Assembly (NCBI GenBank): GCA_026126065.1
Contig: JAHCJY010000002.1
Location: 1 to 64,000 of the forward strand
Length of the DNA stretch: 64,000 bases
Reading direction: 5' to 3'
Source: Bauldia sp.
GTDB taxonomy: Bacteria > Pseudomonadota > Alphaproteobacteria > Rhizobiales > Kaistiaceae
Below are positions 47,597 to 56,831 of this stretch, piece by piece. The first letter of the stretch is position 1. Each line of letters begins with the position of its first letter. The notes beneath the pieces were generated by a model that had not been told where the DNA came from, made no database searches, and saw only the letters and a program-made list of their open reading frames with translations. Both the position numbers and the translations under genes were made by a program.

Positions 47597-48862
47597 TTAG
47601 GCCGACGTGCTCACCTCGCCGGCGCGCTCTGCGTAGATGTAGAGCGGCCGCGCCTTGCCTTCGGCGACGTCGGGCGAGATCACGACTTCCTGCACGCCGT
47701 CGAGGCCCGGCAGATCGAACATCGTCTCGAGCAGGATCGCCTCAATGATCGAACGAAGGCCGCGGGCGCCGGTCTTCCGTTCGATCGCCCGCTTGGCGAT
47801 CGTCGAGAGAGCGTCGGGGTGAATGGTGAGCTCGACGTTCTCCATGTCGAACAGCCGCTGGTACTGCTTGATCAGCGCGTTCTTCGGCTCCGAGAGGATT
47901 CGGATGAGTGCGGTCTCGTCGAGATCCTCGAGCGTGGCGAGGATCGGAAGACGGCCGACGAACTCCGGAATCAGGCCGAACTTGAGGAGATCCTCGGGCT
48001 CGACCTCTCGGAGCAACTCACCCGTACGACGATCCTCGGGTGCCTGGACCTTGGCACCGAAGCCGATCGATGTCGCGCGGCCACGATCGGAAATGATCCG
48101 CTCGAGGCCCGCGAAGGCGCCACCGCAGATGAACAGGATGTTCGTCGTGTCGACCTGCAGGAATTCCTGCTGCGGGTGCTTGCGGCCGCCCTGCGGCGGA
48201 ACGCTGGCGACGGTGCCTTCCATGATCTTCAGGAGGGCCTGCTGCACGCCCTCGCCCGACACGTCCCGCGTGATCGACGGGTTGTCGGACTTGCGGCTGA
48301 TCTTGTCGACCTCGTCGATGTAGACGATGCCGCGTTGCGCCCGCTCGACATTGTAGTCGGCCGACTGGAGCAGCTTGAGGATGATGTTCTCGACGTCCTC
48401 GCCGACATAGCCGGCTTCGGTGAGCGTCGTGGCATCTGCCATCGTGAACGGCACGTCGAGGATGCGGGCGAGCGTCTGCGCGAGCAGCGTCTTGCCGCAG
48501 CCGGTGGGCCCGATCAGGAGGATGTTGGACTTCGCCAGCTCGACGTCGTTGTTCTTCGCCGCGTGGTTCAGCCGCTTGTAGTGATTGTGGACCGCGACGG
48601 CGAGAACGCGCTTCGCGTGGCGCTGGCCGATGACGTAGTCATCCAGCACCGCGCAGATCTCGTGCGGGGTCGGCACCCCCTCCCGCGACTTCACCAGCGA
48701 GGACTTGGATTCCTCGCGGATGATATCCATGCAAAGCTCGACGCATTCATCGCAGATGAAAACGGTCGGCCCGGCGATGAGCTTCCGCACCTCATGCTGG
48801 CTCTTTCCGCAGAAGGAGCAGTAGAGGGTGTTCTTGCCGTCGCTGCCGCTGACCTTGCTCAT
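47597..48862 (-). CDS. clpX: ATP-dependent Clp protease ATP-binding subunit ClpX
   Basis: 421-residue AAA+ unfoldase that feeds ClpP. The zinc-binding domain is [18 protein letters not shown]...FICDECVEL (residues ~15-45). The AAA+ core has [13 protein letters not shown] and [11 protein letters not shown], and [13 protein letters not shown] fits the ClpP-contact region. Same strand as clpP, 207 bp apart, normal order and length. Confidence 0.98.
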   Translation of the reverse strand: MSKVSGSDGKNTLYCSFCGKSQHEVRKLIAGPTVFICDECVELCMDIIREESKSSLVKSREGVPTPHEICAVLDDYVIGQRHAKRVLAVAVHNHYKRLNHAAKNNDVELAKSNILLIGPTGCGKTLLAQTLARILDVPFTMADATTLTEAGYVGEDVENIILKLLQSADYNVERAQRGIVYIDEVDKISRKSDNPSITRDVSGEGVQQALLKIMEGTVASVPPQGGRKHPQQEFLQVDTTNILFICGGAFAGLERIISDRGRATSIGFGAKVQAPEDRRTGELLREVEPEDLLKFGLIPEFVGRLPILATLEDLDETALIRILSEPKNALIKQYQRLFDMENVELTIHPDALSTIAKRAIERKTGARGLRSIIEAILLETMFDLPGLDGVQEVVISPDVAEGKARPLYIYAERAGEVSTSA

Positions 48863-49069
48863 GTAAAAGACACCCTTGGCTCACGCAGATGGACCACCCG
48901 GTCCCTTCCGGCGCCGGGAGTGGCGGCGACCGGATCAATCTCTGGCGTGTTCTAGCCCCCCTGCGGACACACGCAAATCGAACTCCGTCACACCAGTTTC
49001 ATACTCCGGCGGATTTCTTCAAGAGAGACTTAACGCCGCCCCGTCCACCGCGACTTTCCGGCAACAGTG

Positions 49070-49714
49070 CTAAGCCGCCGCCGCAGACACCTCTTCGTCG
49101 TCGCGGCTGCTGACCACGCGGTCGACGATGCCGAAATCCTTGGCCTCCTGGGCCGTCTGGAAGAAGTCACGATCCAGTGTACGCTCAATGACTTCGTAGG
49201 GCTTTCCAGTGTGCTTCACATAGATTTCATTCAGCCGGCGCTTCATCTTGATGATGTCTTCGGCGTGGCGTTCGATGTCTGACGCCTGACCCTGGAAGCC
49301 GCCCGAAGGCTGGTGCAGCATGATGCGGGCGTTGGGGAGCGCGGCGCGCATGCCCGGCGCACCGGCGCACAGGAGAAGCGAGCCCATCGACGCTGCCTGG
49401 CCGATGCAAAGGGTCGCGACCGGCGGCTTGATGAACTGCATGGTGTCGTAGATCGCCATCCCGGCCGTTACCACGCCACCGGGCGAGTTGATGTACATCG
49501 AGATCGGCTTCTTCGGATTGTCGGCCTCGAGGAAGAGGAGCTGCGCGGTGATCAGCGATGCGCCGTAGTCCTCGATCGGGCCCGTCACGAAGATGATGCG
49601 CTCCTTGAGGAGGCGCGAATAGATGTCGAAGGCGCGCTCGCCCCGGTTGGTCTGTTCGACCACCATCGGGACCAGGGTGTTCATCGTGTATTCGATGGGA
49701 TCGCGCATGTTCAC
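49070..49714 (-). CDS. clpP: ATP-dependent Clp protease proteolytic subunit
   Basis: Serine protease, 214 residues from a GTG at 49714 (AAGGA 7 nt upstream); an ATG two codons later at 49708 is also possible. The catalytic Ser is in [11 protein letters not shown] and His in [13 protein letters not shown], the Asp in LDRDFF. Forms the double heptameric barrel with ClpX/ClpA. Confidence 0.97.
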   Translation of the reverse strand: MNMRDPIEYTMNTLVPMVVEQTNRGERAFDIYSRLLKERIIFVTGPIEDYGASLITAQLLFLEADNPKKPISMYINSPGGVVTAGMAIYDTMQFIKPPVATLCIGQAASMGSLLLCAGAPGMRAALPNARIMLHQPSGGFQGQASDIERHAEDIIKMKRRLNEIYVKHTGKPYEVIERTLDRDFFQTAQEAKDFGIVDRVVSSRDDEEVSAAAA

Positions 49715-49872
49715 GGGGTCGTCCTTTTCCGCTGCGTGCGCGCCGCACCGAGTCGTCGCGCCTCCGCTCTGAACCGTATGTAGGCCAGCCTGCCCGCCTC
49801 GGAAAGGGCCGGCCGGACACGGTCAGCCGCGATCCGGTTGACGGAGCGCCGGAGAGCCCCTCTCCTTCCGCC

Positions 49873-51228
49873 ATGGCGAAGGCGGAAGCACTGCTGCTCG
49901 ATGTCGGTGGATTGGAGGTCCAGGTCACCAATCCCGGCAAGGTGCTGTTCCCGGGAACGGGGCACACCAAGCTCGATCTCGTCAACTATTACCTCGCGGT
50001 CGCCGATGGCGCACTGCGCGGCGCGGGCGGGCGTCCCAACGTGCTCGTCCGCCATCCGAACGGCGTCGGCGGCGAGTTCTTCTACCAGAAGCGCGCGCCC
50101 GAGAACCGCCCGCCGTGGATCGAGGTCGTCACGCTGAGCTTCCCCTCCGGCCGCACCGCCGAGGAGATCGTGCCGCGCAACGCCGCGGCGCTCGCCTGGA
50201 TGGCGAACCTTGCCTGCCTCGAACTCCATCCCCACCCCGTCCGCGCCGACGACGTGGACCATCCCGACGAACTGCGCGTCGATCTCGATCCCCTCCCCGG
50301 CGTCCCGTGGCCGCAGGTCCTGGAGGTGGCGCGTTGCGTCCACGACGTGCTCGACGATTTCGGCCTGATCGGCTGGCCCAAGACCTCCGGCTCGCGCGGC
50401 ATGCACGTCATCATCCGCATCGAACGGCGCTGGGATTTCGGCCGCGTGCGACGGGCGGCGCTTGCCATCGCCCGCGAGGTCGAGCGGCGAGCGCCGGCGC
50501 TCGCGACCTCGAAATGGTGGAAGGAGGAGCGCCACGGCGTCTTCCTCGACTACAACCAGAACGCCAAGGACAAGACCGTCTCCTCGGCCTATTCCGTGCG
50601 CCCTACCTCCGACGCCCGCGTCTCGGCCCCGCTCACCTGGGCCGAGGTGGACGACGTCGATCCCGCCGCCTTCACGCTGGCGACGATGCCGGCCCGCTTC
50701 GCCGCCATCGGCGACCGCCACGCCGGCATCGACGACCACGCCTGCTCGCTCGACGCCATCCTCGAACTTTCGGCGCGGCAGGAGGCGGAGGGTCAGGGCG
50801 ACGCGCCGTGGCCGCCGCAATACGCCAAGCAGCCCGGCGAGCCGCCACGCGTCCAGCCCTCACGCGCCAAGGGCGCCGGCCGGCGCGTGCCGAAAATGCC
50901 GCTGGTCGAGATCGGCCGCTCGGTGAGCAAGACCGAGGCGATGGAAGGTCTGGAGCGATGGAAGACGAAGCACCCGGACGCCGCCGCGAAGCTGGAGCCG
51001 GCGGACGTTCTCGTCGACGGTATGCGCGGCCGCTCGGCGACGTGGTGGCGCATCCGGGTCAACCTCCAGCACGTGCCGGAAGCGGAACGCCCGGCGCAGG
51101 AAACGCTCGACCCCGACAACCCGCCGCCCGGCTGGCTGGAGTTCATGGCCGACCCGCCGAAGCGGGCGCGGCGGAAGAAGGCGGAGGCCGAGAATTCGGG
51201 AGGCGACGGGGACCCACCGACCGGGTGA
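49873..51228 (+). CDS. stand-alone LigD-type primase-polymerase (PrimPol-like)
   Basis: 451 residues. The archaeo-eukaryotic primase fold of the LigD polymerase domain is present: VQVTNPGKVLFPGTGHTKLDLVNYYLAV, FFYQKRAPENRPPWI, ELRVDLDPLPGV (catalytic Asp pair), TSGSRGMHVIIRI and FLDYNQNAKDKTVSSAYSVRP. A C-terminal extension (~300-451) lacks recognised motifs and is Lys/Pro-rich. It adds nucleotides during gap filling or end joining. Together with the convergent LigC-type ligase (51462-52583) it forms a pair like the mycobacterial PrimPolC/LigC set, placed inside the tig-clpP region. Intact. Confidence 0.9.
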   Translation: MAKAEALLLDVGGLEVQVTNPGKVLFPGTGHTKLDLVNYYLAVADGALRGAGGRPNVLVRHPNGVGGEFFYQKRAPENRPPWIEVVTLSFPSGRTAEEIVPRNAAALAWMANLACLELHPHPVRADDVDHPDELRVDLDPLPGVPWPQVLEVARCVHDVLDDFGLIGWPKTSGSRGMHVIIRIERRWDFGRVRRAALAIAREVERRAPALATSKWWKEERHGVFLDYNQNAKDKTVSSAYSVRPTSDARVSAPLTWAEVDDVDPAAFTLATMPARFAAIGDRHAGIDDHACSLDAILELSARQEAEGQGDAPWPPQYAKQPGEPPRVQPSRAKGAGRRVPKMPLVEIGRSVSKTEAMEGLERWKTKHPDAAAKLEPADVLVDGMRGRSATWWRIRVNLQHVPEAERPAQETLDPDNPPPGWLEFMADPPKRARRKKAEAENSGGDGDPPTG

Positions 51229-51244
51229 GCCCCTCACCTCCTCC

Positions 51245-51376
51245 ATCGTCTTTGCCGGGCTTGACCCGGCAACCCATGATGAATCGCCCCCGCGGGCGAA
51301 CGATGAGGAGCGGCGACGGCGCTCGGCGCAACTGGCGCGTCATCATGGGTCCCCGGGTCATGGCCCGGGGACGACG
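51245..51376. repeat. inverted-repeat (MITE-like) element between primase-polymerase and ligase genes
   Basis: Left arm with TTGCCGGGCTTGACCCGGCA (51252-51271) and CCCATGATGA (51273-51282). Right arm with TCATCATGGGT (51340-51350) and CCCCGGGTCATGGCCCGGGG (51351-51370). The arms match as an imperfect inverted repeat and each carries its own hairpin. Lies exactly where two convergent genes end. Confidence 0.8.
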
Positions 51377-51461
51377 AGATTGAGGTTCGTCCTTGAGCGA
51401 CGAGCGCTGTTCCTGGAGCGGCAGGGGCGGCGTTTGCTACAGCGGCCCTCGGCTCGAGACG

Positions 51462-52583
51462 CTAAGCCCGAAATACCTTCGTCAGCTCGTATGGCGTCGT
51501 GACCTCGAGCTGGTCGTAGCGGCAATCCTCTGGCGCCTTGTCGAAGCGCCAGCGGAGAAAGGTCGCCCCGTGGCGAAAGCGGTTGCCCTGGAGGTGGTCG
51601 TACTTCACCTCCACCACGCGCTCGACACGGAGCGGCTCCCACGACAGATCCTTGCCGGTGCTCCAGCGGCTCTGGCCGCCGGGCATGCGGACCAACGCTT
51701 CCTGCGCCTCCGCCCACTGCCGCCACGGATGCGCCGCGATGGCGTTCTCGCGAAGCGGCGCAAGTTCCTCAACCAGCGCCTTCCGCTTCTCCGTCGTGAA
51801 CGACGACGTCACGCCGACGTGCTGGAGCGTGCCCGCCTCGTCGTAGAGGCCGAGGAGGAGCGAGCCGACGGCATCCCGGCCGCTCTTGTGCCAGCGGAAG
51901 CCGGCTACGGAGCAATCGGCCGTCCGGGCGTGCTTGATCTTGAACATCGCCCGCTTGCCCGGCTGGTACGGATCGGAATCGGGCTTCGCCATCACGCCGT
52001 CGAGCCCGGCGCCTTCGAAGCGCTGGAGCCAGTCGACGGCCACCGGGTGATCGCGGGTGACAGGCGTCAGGTAGAGCGGTGCTTCCGCGCCGGCGAGGAG
52101 CGCTTCTAGGCGCGTGCGGCGCTCGGATTGTGGCAGATGGCGAATATCCTCGCCGCCAGTGGCCAGGAGATCGAAGGCCACGAACGAGGCGGGGATCTCT
52201 GCGGCAAGCTTCTTCACCCGCGACGCCGCCGGATGAAGCCGGAGTTGCAGCGCATCGAAATCGAGGCCCCATGGCGCGGCGATGACCACCTCGCCGTCCA
52301 CCACGCAGCCCGCCGGCAGGCGCGCGAGCAGCATGTCGTGGACCTCCGGGAAGTAGCGGTCGAGCGGCCGGAGATCGCGGCTCTGGATGAAGACGTCATC
52401 GTGCCCGCGGAACACCATGGCGCGAAAACCGTCCCATTTCGGCTCGTAGAGAAACGCGCCGCCGTCCGGCACGGCCTCGGCGACCTTCGACAGCATCGGT
52501 TCGACTGGCGGCTGGAACGGCAGACCCGCCAGCACCGGGATCGAGACGTTGGCGGATCGTTTCGGTGGTGCTTCGTTGGTCAT
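51462..52583 (-). CDS. ligC: LigC-type ATP-dependent DNA ligase
   Basis: 373 residues. The adenylation motif KWDGFRAMVFRG gives the catalytic Lys; VDGEVVIAAPWGLDFDALQ (motif III/IV), LDGVMAKP and FKIKHARTADC (motif V) complete the nucleotidyl-transferase core. An OB domain with VGVTSSFTTEKRKAL and VVEVKYDHLQGNRFRH follows. Short ligases of this type act in base-excision or end-joining repair. Starts ATG 52583, divergent from nothing (203 bp from tig); converges with the primase-polymerase gene. Confidence 0.92.
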   Translation of the reverse strand: MTNEAPPKRSANVSIPVLAGLPFQPPVEPMLSKVAEAVPDGGAFLYEPKWDGFRAMVFRGHDDVFIQSRDLRPLDRYFPEVHDMLLARLPAGCVVDGEVVIAAPWGLDFDALQLRLHPAASRVKKLAAEIPASFVAFDLLATGGEDIRHLPQSERRTRLEALLAGAEAPLYLTPVTRDHPVAVDWLQRFEGAGLDGVMAKPDSDPYQPGKRAMFKIKHARTADCSVAGFRWHKSGRDAVGSLLLGLYDEAGTLQHVGVTSSFTTEKRKALVEELAPLRENAIAAHPWRQWAEAQEALVRMPGGQSRWSTGKDLSWEPLRVERVVEVKYDHLQGNRFRHGATFLRWRFDKAPEDCRYDQLEVTTPYELTKVFRA

Positions 52584-52625
52584 GTCGCGACCCTAGCGTC
52601 CAGGATCGACGAAAAGAATGCCGTC

Positions 52626-52654
52626 GTTCCGGGGCCGCGAAGCGGACCCGGAAC
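52626..52654. repeat. palindromic repeat between tig and ligC
   Basis: GTTCCGGGGCCGC (52626-52638), GAA loop, GCGGACCCGGAAC (52642-52654): 12 of 13 bases paired. Similar to the element near 28078-28137. It lies in the tig-ligC spacer. Confidence 0.75.
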
Positions 52655-52734
52655 TCTTTGTTCGGGGTTCAATTGAGTTGGTGACGAACACGGTCACTCG
52701 TTCGGCCCTCGACCAACAGCTGTTCCGGATGCCG

Positions 52735-52763
52735 CAAACGAAAACGGGGGCCGAAGCCCCCGT
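52735..52763 (-). terminator. tig Rho-independent terminator
   Basis: Stem ACGGGGGC / GCCCCCGT (52744-52763) with a 4-nt loop. On the minus strand the hairpin is followed by TTTTCGTTT, 23 bp past the tig stop. Confidence 0.8.
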
Positions 52764-52786
52764 GATCCCTGTCGCCCTTCCGGAGA

Positions 52787-54151
52787 CTACTCGGTCGGCA
52801 TCGTCGGCTCGTCCGCCGCGATCAACGCCATCAGTTCCTCGCGGGTGACGTTGCGATCCGTGACGTTCACGAGCTCAAGGAGGAAGTCGACGACCTTCTC
52901 CTCGAACAGCGGGGCGCGCAGCCGGTTCATCGCCGCCGGGTTGTTGTTGTACATGTCGTAGATCTGCTGCTCGGCGCCGGGATTGCGGCGCACCTCGTTG
53001 GCGAGCGCGCGCTGCAGTTCCTGGTCCGTCACCTCGATCCGGTTGCGGTCGCCGATCTCGGCGAGCACGAGGCCGAGGCGGACCCGCCGGTCGGCGATGT
53101 TGCGGTAGTACTCGCGGAGCTTCTCCTCGGTCGTCCCCTCGTCGGCGAAGGTGCGGCCGGAACGGGCGAAATCGGCCTCGACCTCGCGCCACACCGCCTC
53201 GAACTCCTGCTCGACCATCGTCGGCGGGCTGTCGAATTTGTGCAGCGTATCGAGCTGGTCGAGGAGCTGGCGCTTGATCCGCTGGCGAGCCGGCCCCTGG
53301 TTCTGCGCGTTCAGCTGCGCCCGGACGGCCTGGCGCATCTTGTCGACGTTCTCGACGCCGAGCTGCTGGGCAAGCGCGTCGTCGATCGCAACCGACTCGG
53401 CCGCGGAGACTTCCTTGACGGTGACGTCGAAGGTCGCGGCCTTGCCGGCCAGCGCCGGCGCGCCGTAGTCCTCCGGGAAGGTGACGTTGAGGACGCGCTC
53501 CTCGCCGGCTGTGGCGCCGACAAGCTGCTCCTCGAAGCCGGGGATGAACTGGCGCGAGCCGATGACGATGTTGGCGTCCTGGTCGGCGCCGCCCTCGAAC
53601 GGAACGCCATCCACCTTGCCGACATAGTCGATGGTGACCCGGTCTCCGTCCTCGGCCGCGCCGTCCTTCTTCGAATAGGTCGCCGCGTTCCGGGCGAGGG
53701 CGAGCATCTGGCGCTCGACCTCCTCGTCGGGAATCTCGACGATCGGGCGTTCGACCGAGATCGTCTTGAAGTCGCCGAGGGTGATGCTCGGCAGGATCTC
53801 GTAGGCGAGGCCGTATTCGAGGTCGGCCTTGGCATCGAGGATGCGGTTGGCCTCGGTCTCGTCCTCGGTGAGGGTGTATTTTGGCTGCAGGGCCGGGCGT
53901 TCATCGCGCTGGCGGAGGAGTTCGTTCGTCTTCTCGTTCAGCACGTCGTTGACGATCTGCGACATCGTCTGGCGGCCGGCGAGGCGGCGGAGATGGGCGA
54001 TCGGAACCTTGCCGGGCCGGAAGCCGCGGATCTGGGTCGTGCCCTTGAGCTCCTCGAGCTTCTCGTTGAGGCGGGTCTCGAGTTCCTCTCGCGGAACGAC
54101 CACCTTGAACTCGCGCTTCAAGCCCTCGGAGAGGGTTTCAGTCACCTGCAT
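52787..54151 (-). CDS. tig: trigger factor, ribosome-associated chaperone
   Basis: 454 residues. Start ATG 54151 (MQVTETLSEGLKREFKV), with GAAGGG 9 nt upstream; the longer reading to 54217 is not supported. N-terminal ribosome-docking domain with IRGFRPGKVPIAHLRRLAG (GFRxGK loop), peptidyl-prolyl isomerase domain (~165-250, EDGDRVTIDYVGKVDGVPFEGG) and the helical substrate-holding domain. Ends with IAADEPTMPTE. Binds nascent chains at ribosome protein L23. Confidence 0.97.
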   Translation of the reverse strand: MQVTETLSEGLKREFKVVVPREELETRLNEKLEELKGTTQIRGFRPGKVPIAHLRRLAGRQTMSQIVNDVLNEKTNELLRQRDERPALQPKYTLTEDETEANRILDAKADLEYGLAYEILPSITLGDFKTISVERPIVEIPDEEVERQMLALARNAATYSKKDGAAEDGDRVTIDYVGKVDGVPFEGGADQDANIVIGSRQFIPGFEEQLVGATAGEERVLNVTFPEDYGAPALAGKAATFDVTVKEVSAAESVAIDDALAQQLGVENVDKMRQAVRAQLNAQNQGPARQRIKRQLLDQLDTLHKFDSPPTMVEQEFEAVWREVEADFARSGRTFADEGTTEEKLREYYRNIADRRVRLGLVLAEIGDRNRIEVTDQELQRALANEVRRNPGAEQQIYDMYNNNPAAMNRLRAPLFEEKVVDFLLELVNVTDRNVTREELMALIAADEPTMPTE

Positions 54152-54260
54152 CGTCGTCATCCCTTCGCCCGGCCTTCGCGGCCGCGCCGTCTTCGAATTC
54201 GTTCTCGGCAAAGCCACCGGCCACGCTCATGTGCCAGGTTACGGGCCGCCTCCGCCGAAC

Positions 54261-54345
54261 TGGTGCGGGCGGAGGGACTTGAACCCCCACGGCGTAAGCC
54301 ACTGGAACCTAAATCCAGCGTGTCTACCAGTTCCACCACGCCCGC
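54261..54345 (-). tRNA. tRNA-Leu (UAG)
   Basis: 85 nt with CCA encoded and a long variable arm (GTGGCTTACGCCG). Acceptor GCGGGCG/CGCCCGC, anticodon loop TTTAGGT (anticodon TAG). Directly upstream of tig. Confidence 0.95.
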
Positions 54346-54387
54346 AAGCGTTCGGAGGCCAGCGGAACCTGACCAAAAAGCGTGCCT

Positions 54388-54416
54388 GCTATAGCCAAGC
54401 GCCCCACGGGGGTCAA
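54388..54416 (-). promoter_or_regulatory. tRNA-Leu (UAG) promoter
   Basis: On the minus strand TTGACC (54416-54411), 17-nt spacer, TATAGC (54393-54388), about 42 bp before the mature tRNA 5' end. Confidence 0.75.
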
Positions 54417-54518
54417 AGGAAAACGGGGATTTCGCTTGCCTCCCATCCGCCACCGTGAATTGTCAGGCGCGCCGTGGTTTGGCAGCATCCGGGCCCGAAA
54501 TGTCCGGAATGGATTCGC

Positions 54519-55253
54519 GTGAGCATCGGCACCATCCCGCTCGCCGACATTATTGGAGTGATCGGCTTCGTACTCGCCTGGGCCGGCTACTCGCTCCTGA
54601 TCGACCATGGCCCGCTGGCGAGGCTGACGCTGTCCTCCGCCATGGACCGGCAGCGCGCGACCTGGGTGCGTCTCGCCCAGCAGCGCGACAACCGCATCGC
54701 CGACACGAACATCCTGGGCGGCCTGCAGCAGGGCGCGGCGTACTTTGCCTCCGCTTCAACCCTGGTGATCGGCGGTTGCCTCGCCGTCCTCGGCTCGCGC
54801 GATGCGGTGGTCACCGTCATCGAGGACATCACGCCAGTCGACGCCGGATCCAGCCAGCTCTTCGACGTGAAGATAGTCGGGCTTCTGGTGATATTCGTCT
54901 ACGCGTTCTTCAAGTTCACCTGGAGCTACCGGCTCTACAACTACGGCTCGATCCTCCTCGGCGCCCTCCCGCCGCCGAAGGAAGCCGGGCTCCCCGCAAC
55001 GGATCTTGCGATCGACCGCGCGCTCGTCTTCCTCCGCCTTGGCGGCCTCAACTTCAACCGCGGCCAGCGGGCCTTCCTCTTCGCGATTGCCTTCCTCGGC
55101 TGGCTTGGCGGACCGTGGGTGCTGTTCGGCGGCTCGGTGTTCGTGCTCGCCGTCTTCCTGCACCGTCAGTTCCTGTCCGTGCCGGCCCGCGCCGTTCGCC
55201 GCATGCCGGCCGAGGTCATTCGGGCCTTCCCCGCCCCGCCCCCAGGCGGCTGA
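54519..55253 (+). CDS. DUF599 family inner-membrane protein
   Basis: 244 residues from GTG 54519 (an in-frame ATG at 54474 is less plausible, as the first 15 residues look out of keeping). Four transmembrane helices: LADIIGVIGFVLAWAGYSLL, the AASASTLVIGGCLAVLG region, VKIVGLLVIFVYAFFKFTWSY and RAFLFAIAFLGWLGGPWVLFGG. The FKFTWSYRLYNYGSILLGALP stretch is typical of DUF599. Function unknown. Its last 38 bp overlap the convergent aldo/keto reductase gene. Confidence 0.85.
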   Translation: MSIGTIPLADIIGVIGFVLAWAGYSLLIDHGPLARLTLSSAMDRQRATWVRLAQQRDNRIADTNILGGLQQGAAYFASASTLVIGGCLAVLGSRDAVVTVIEDITPVDAGSSQLFDVKIVGLLVIFVYAFFKFTWSYRLYNYGSILLGALPPPKEAGLPATDLAIDRALVFLRLGGLNFNRGQRAFLFAIAFLGWLGGPWVLFGGSVFVLAVFLHRQFLSVPARAVRRMPAEVIRAFPAPPPGG

Positions 55254-56004
55254 TCGCCAGCATCTCGTCCTCGTCGAGCACGAAATCGAACACGGCGAAG
55301 TTCTCCCGTATCCGCGCCGGATCGGCGCTCTTCGGAATGGCGGCGCACCCCTGCTGGAGATGCCAGCGCAGGACCGTCTGCGCCGGCGTGCGGCCATGGC
55401 TTGCCGCAACGGCGGTCACGACCGGGTCGTCGAGGACCGCACGCTTTTGGAGGGGAGAATAGGAGACGAACGCCACGCCCTGCCGGCGGCACTCGGCAAG
55501 CGCTGCGCTCTGGTCGAGGCGCGGATGGTACGGGCACTGGTCGGCGACGATCGGCGCAGCGCTCAGGCGGCATGCTTCGCGAAGGAGAGCCGCATCGAAG
55601 TTCGACACGCCGATATGGCGCGTCAGCCCTCGGGCGCGCGCATCGTTGAGTGCGCCGATGCTCTCGGCGAGCGGTATGCGACTGCTCGGCCAATGGATGA
55701 GAAGGAGATCGACCTCGTCGAGACCAAGGCGGCGGAGGCTTGCTTCCGCCGAGCGCTGCAGGTCGCCGTCGCCAATGTCGTCCGGCGAGACCTTCGTGAC
55801 GACGAACAGCTCTCCGCGCGGAACTCCCGCGGTCCGAATCCCCTCCCCCACGGCTTCCTCGTTGTCGTAGATCGCCGCGGTATCGATGTGCCGGTAGCCG
55901 GTCGCAACGGCATTCACCACCGCTGCCGCGCAGGCATCGCCACGCAGCCGCCACGTCCCGAACCCGATCGCCGGAATGTCTGCTCCGCCGGCGAAAATCC
56001 TCAT
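55216..56004 (-). CDS. aldo/keto reductase
   Basis: 262-residue NADPH-dependent (beta/alpha)8 barrel. Start ATG 56004 (MRIFAGGADIPAIGFGTWRL). Catalytic Asp/Tyr in HIDTAAIYDNEEAVG, the Lys in FVVTKVSPDDI, the His in LLIHWPS; the cofactor-binding end is IPKSADPARIRENF. Substrate range of this group is broad (aldehydes, 2,5-diketogluconate-like sugars). Confidence 0.92.
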   Translation of the reverse strand: MRIFAGGADIPAIGFGTWRLRGDACAAAVVNAVATGYRHIDTAAIYDNEEAVGEGIRTAGVPRGELFVVTKVSPDDIGDGDLQRSAEASLRRLGLDEVDLLLIHWPSSRIPLAESIGALNDARARGLTRHIGVSNFDAALLREACRLSAAPIVADQCPYHPRLDQSAALAECRRQGVAFVSYSPLQKRAVLDDPVVTAVAASHGRTPAQTVLRWHLQQGCAAIPKSADPARIRENFAVFDFVLDEDEMLAISRLGAGRGRPE

Positions 56005-56093
56005 CTGATCAGGGGGTTCAGGCACCAGGAAACGCGCTCTTCCGAGGCCGCGCTTTACCGCTGGACATCGGGATCGATTCCCTGCAGAGTGCA

Positions 56094-56118
56094 AAAGCTG
56101 ACTTTCCTAGTCAGCTTT
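56094..56118. promoter_or_regulatory. 10-bp inverted repeat upstream of aldo/keto reductase
   Basis: AAAGCTGACT (56094-56103), 5-nt loop, AGTCAGCTTT (56109-56118), perfect. It lies 90 bp before the aldo/keto reductase start, divergent from the next gene. It may be an operator or a stop for transcription; no T-run follows. Confidence 0.5.
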
Positions 56119-56306
56119 CCCCCGGCCTGCTCTGCGGGTCATTGTTCTGCCAACTTGAGGGCGATGAGGCTACTCTCCCAAGACGCCTCGTCGTCCTCTC
56201 TTTATTCGCCGTCATGACGCGGCGTTGGCGAAGATATATCAGCGTTGTCGGATTCGTGCCACCGTCGAATCCAGACCGGTATCGCTCATTCTTTGATCTG
56301 CTGCCG

Positions 56307-56336
56307 TTGACTGACTCCTGAGTGTGGTTCCTATGT
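56307..56336 (+). promoter_or_regulatory. promoter of the small membrane protein gene
   Basis: TTGACT (56307-56312), 18-nt spacer, CTATGT (56331-56336). Start ATG at 56374 with GAGGAG between them. Confidence 0.5.
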
Positions 56337-56373
56337 GCTTGGGACAGGCAGGGAACCGAGGAGAGCGCTCGCA

Positions 56374-56616
56374 ATGGCAAACCAGATTCGGCGGCGAAAT
56401 CCACTTCTGCCGTGGTGGATTGGCTTGATTGTCATCCTCGCGGCTGTCGGCTACGCCGCCTACCGCTTCGCCTGTGATGATTGTGGCGTTGCCGCCTTCC
56501 CCGAGTTCGTCGTTCTTGGTGTGGTGCCGCTGGTCTATCTCGGACTGATGTACCTGGTGTTCCGAGGTCAGCGAGACGACGAAACGCGGAACCCGCGGGA
56601 CTATGATCCGCGATGA
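56374..56616 (+). CDS. small membrane protein
   Basis: 80 residues from ATG 56374. Two transmembrane helices (PWWIGLIVILAAVGYAAYRFA and VVLGVVPLVYLGLMYLVF) with CDDCG between them on the outside and a charged C-terminus. Not recognised as a family. Confidence 0.6.
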   Translation: MANQIRRRNPLLPWWIGLIVILAAVGYAAYRFACDDCGVAAFPEFVVLGVVPLVYLGLMYLVFRGQRDDETRNPRDYDPR

Positions 56617-56831
56617 ATCACCTCAGGCGCCGGCCCTCGATCCGCGCCAGTTCATATAGCTGATCGAGGATCTGTCAGCCGGCGCGGTCATCGGGCTCGC
56701 GACGATCGGGCCGGCGAAGAACGCCGCCGAGTTGGGGCGGAAGCCGAGGCGCGCCAAGTCCGTGACGCTCTGACGGCGACTGACGCTGCCAGGAAGGCCG
56801 CCGATTCGAACTGCGATCCAGTTGCTCCGGG

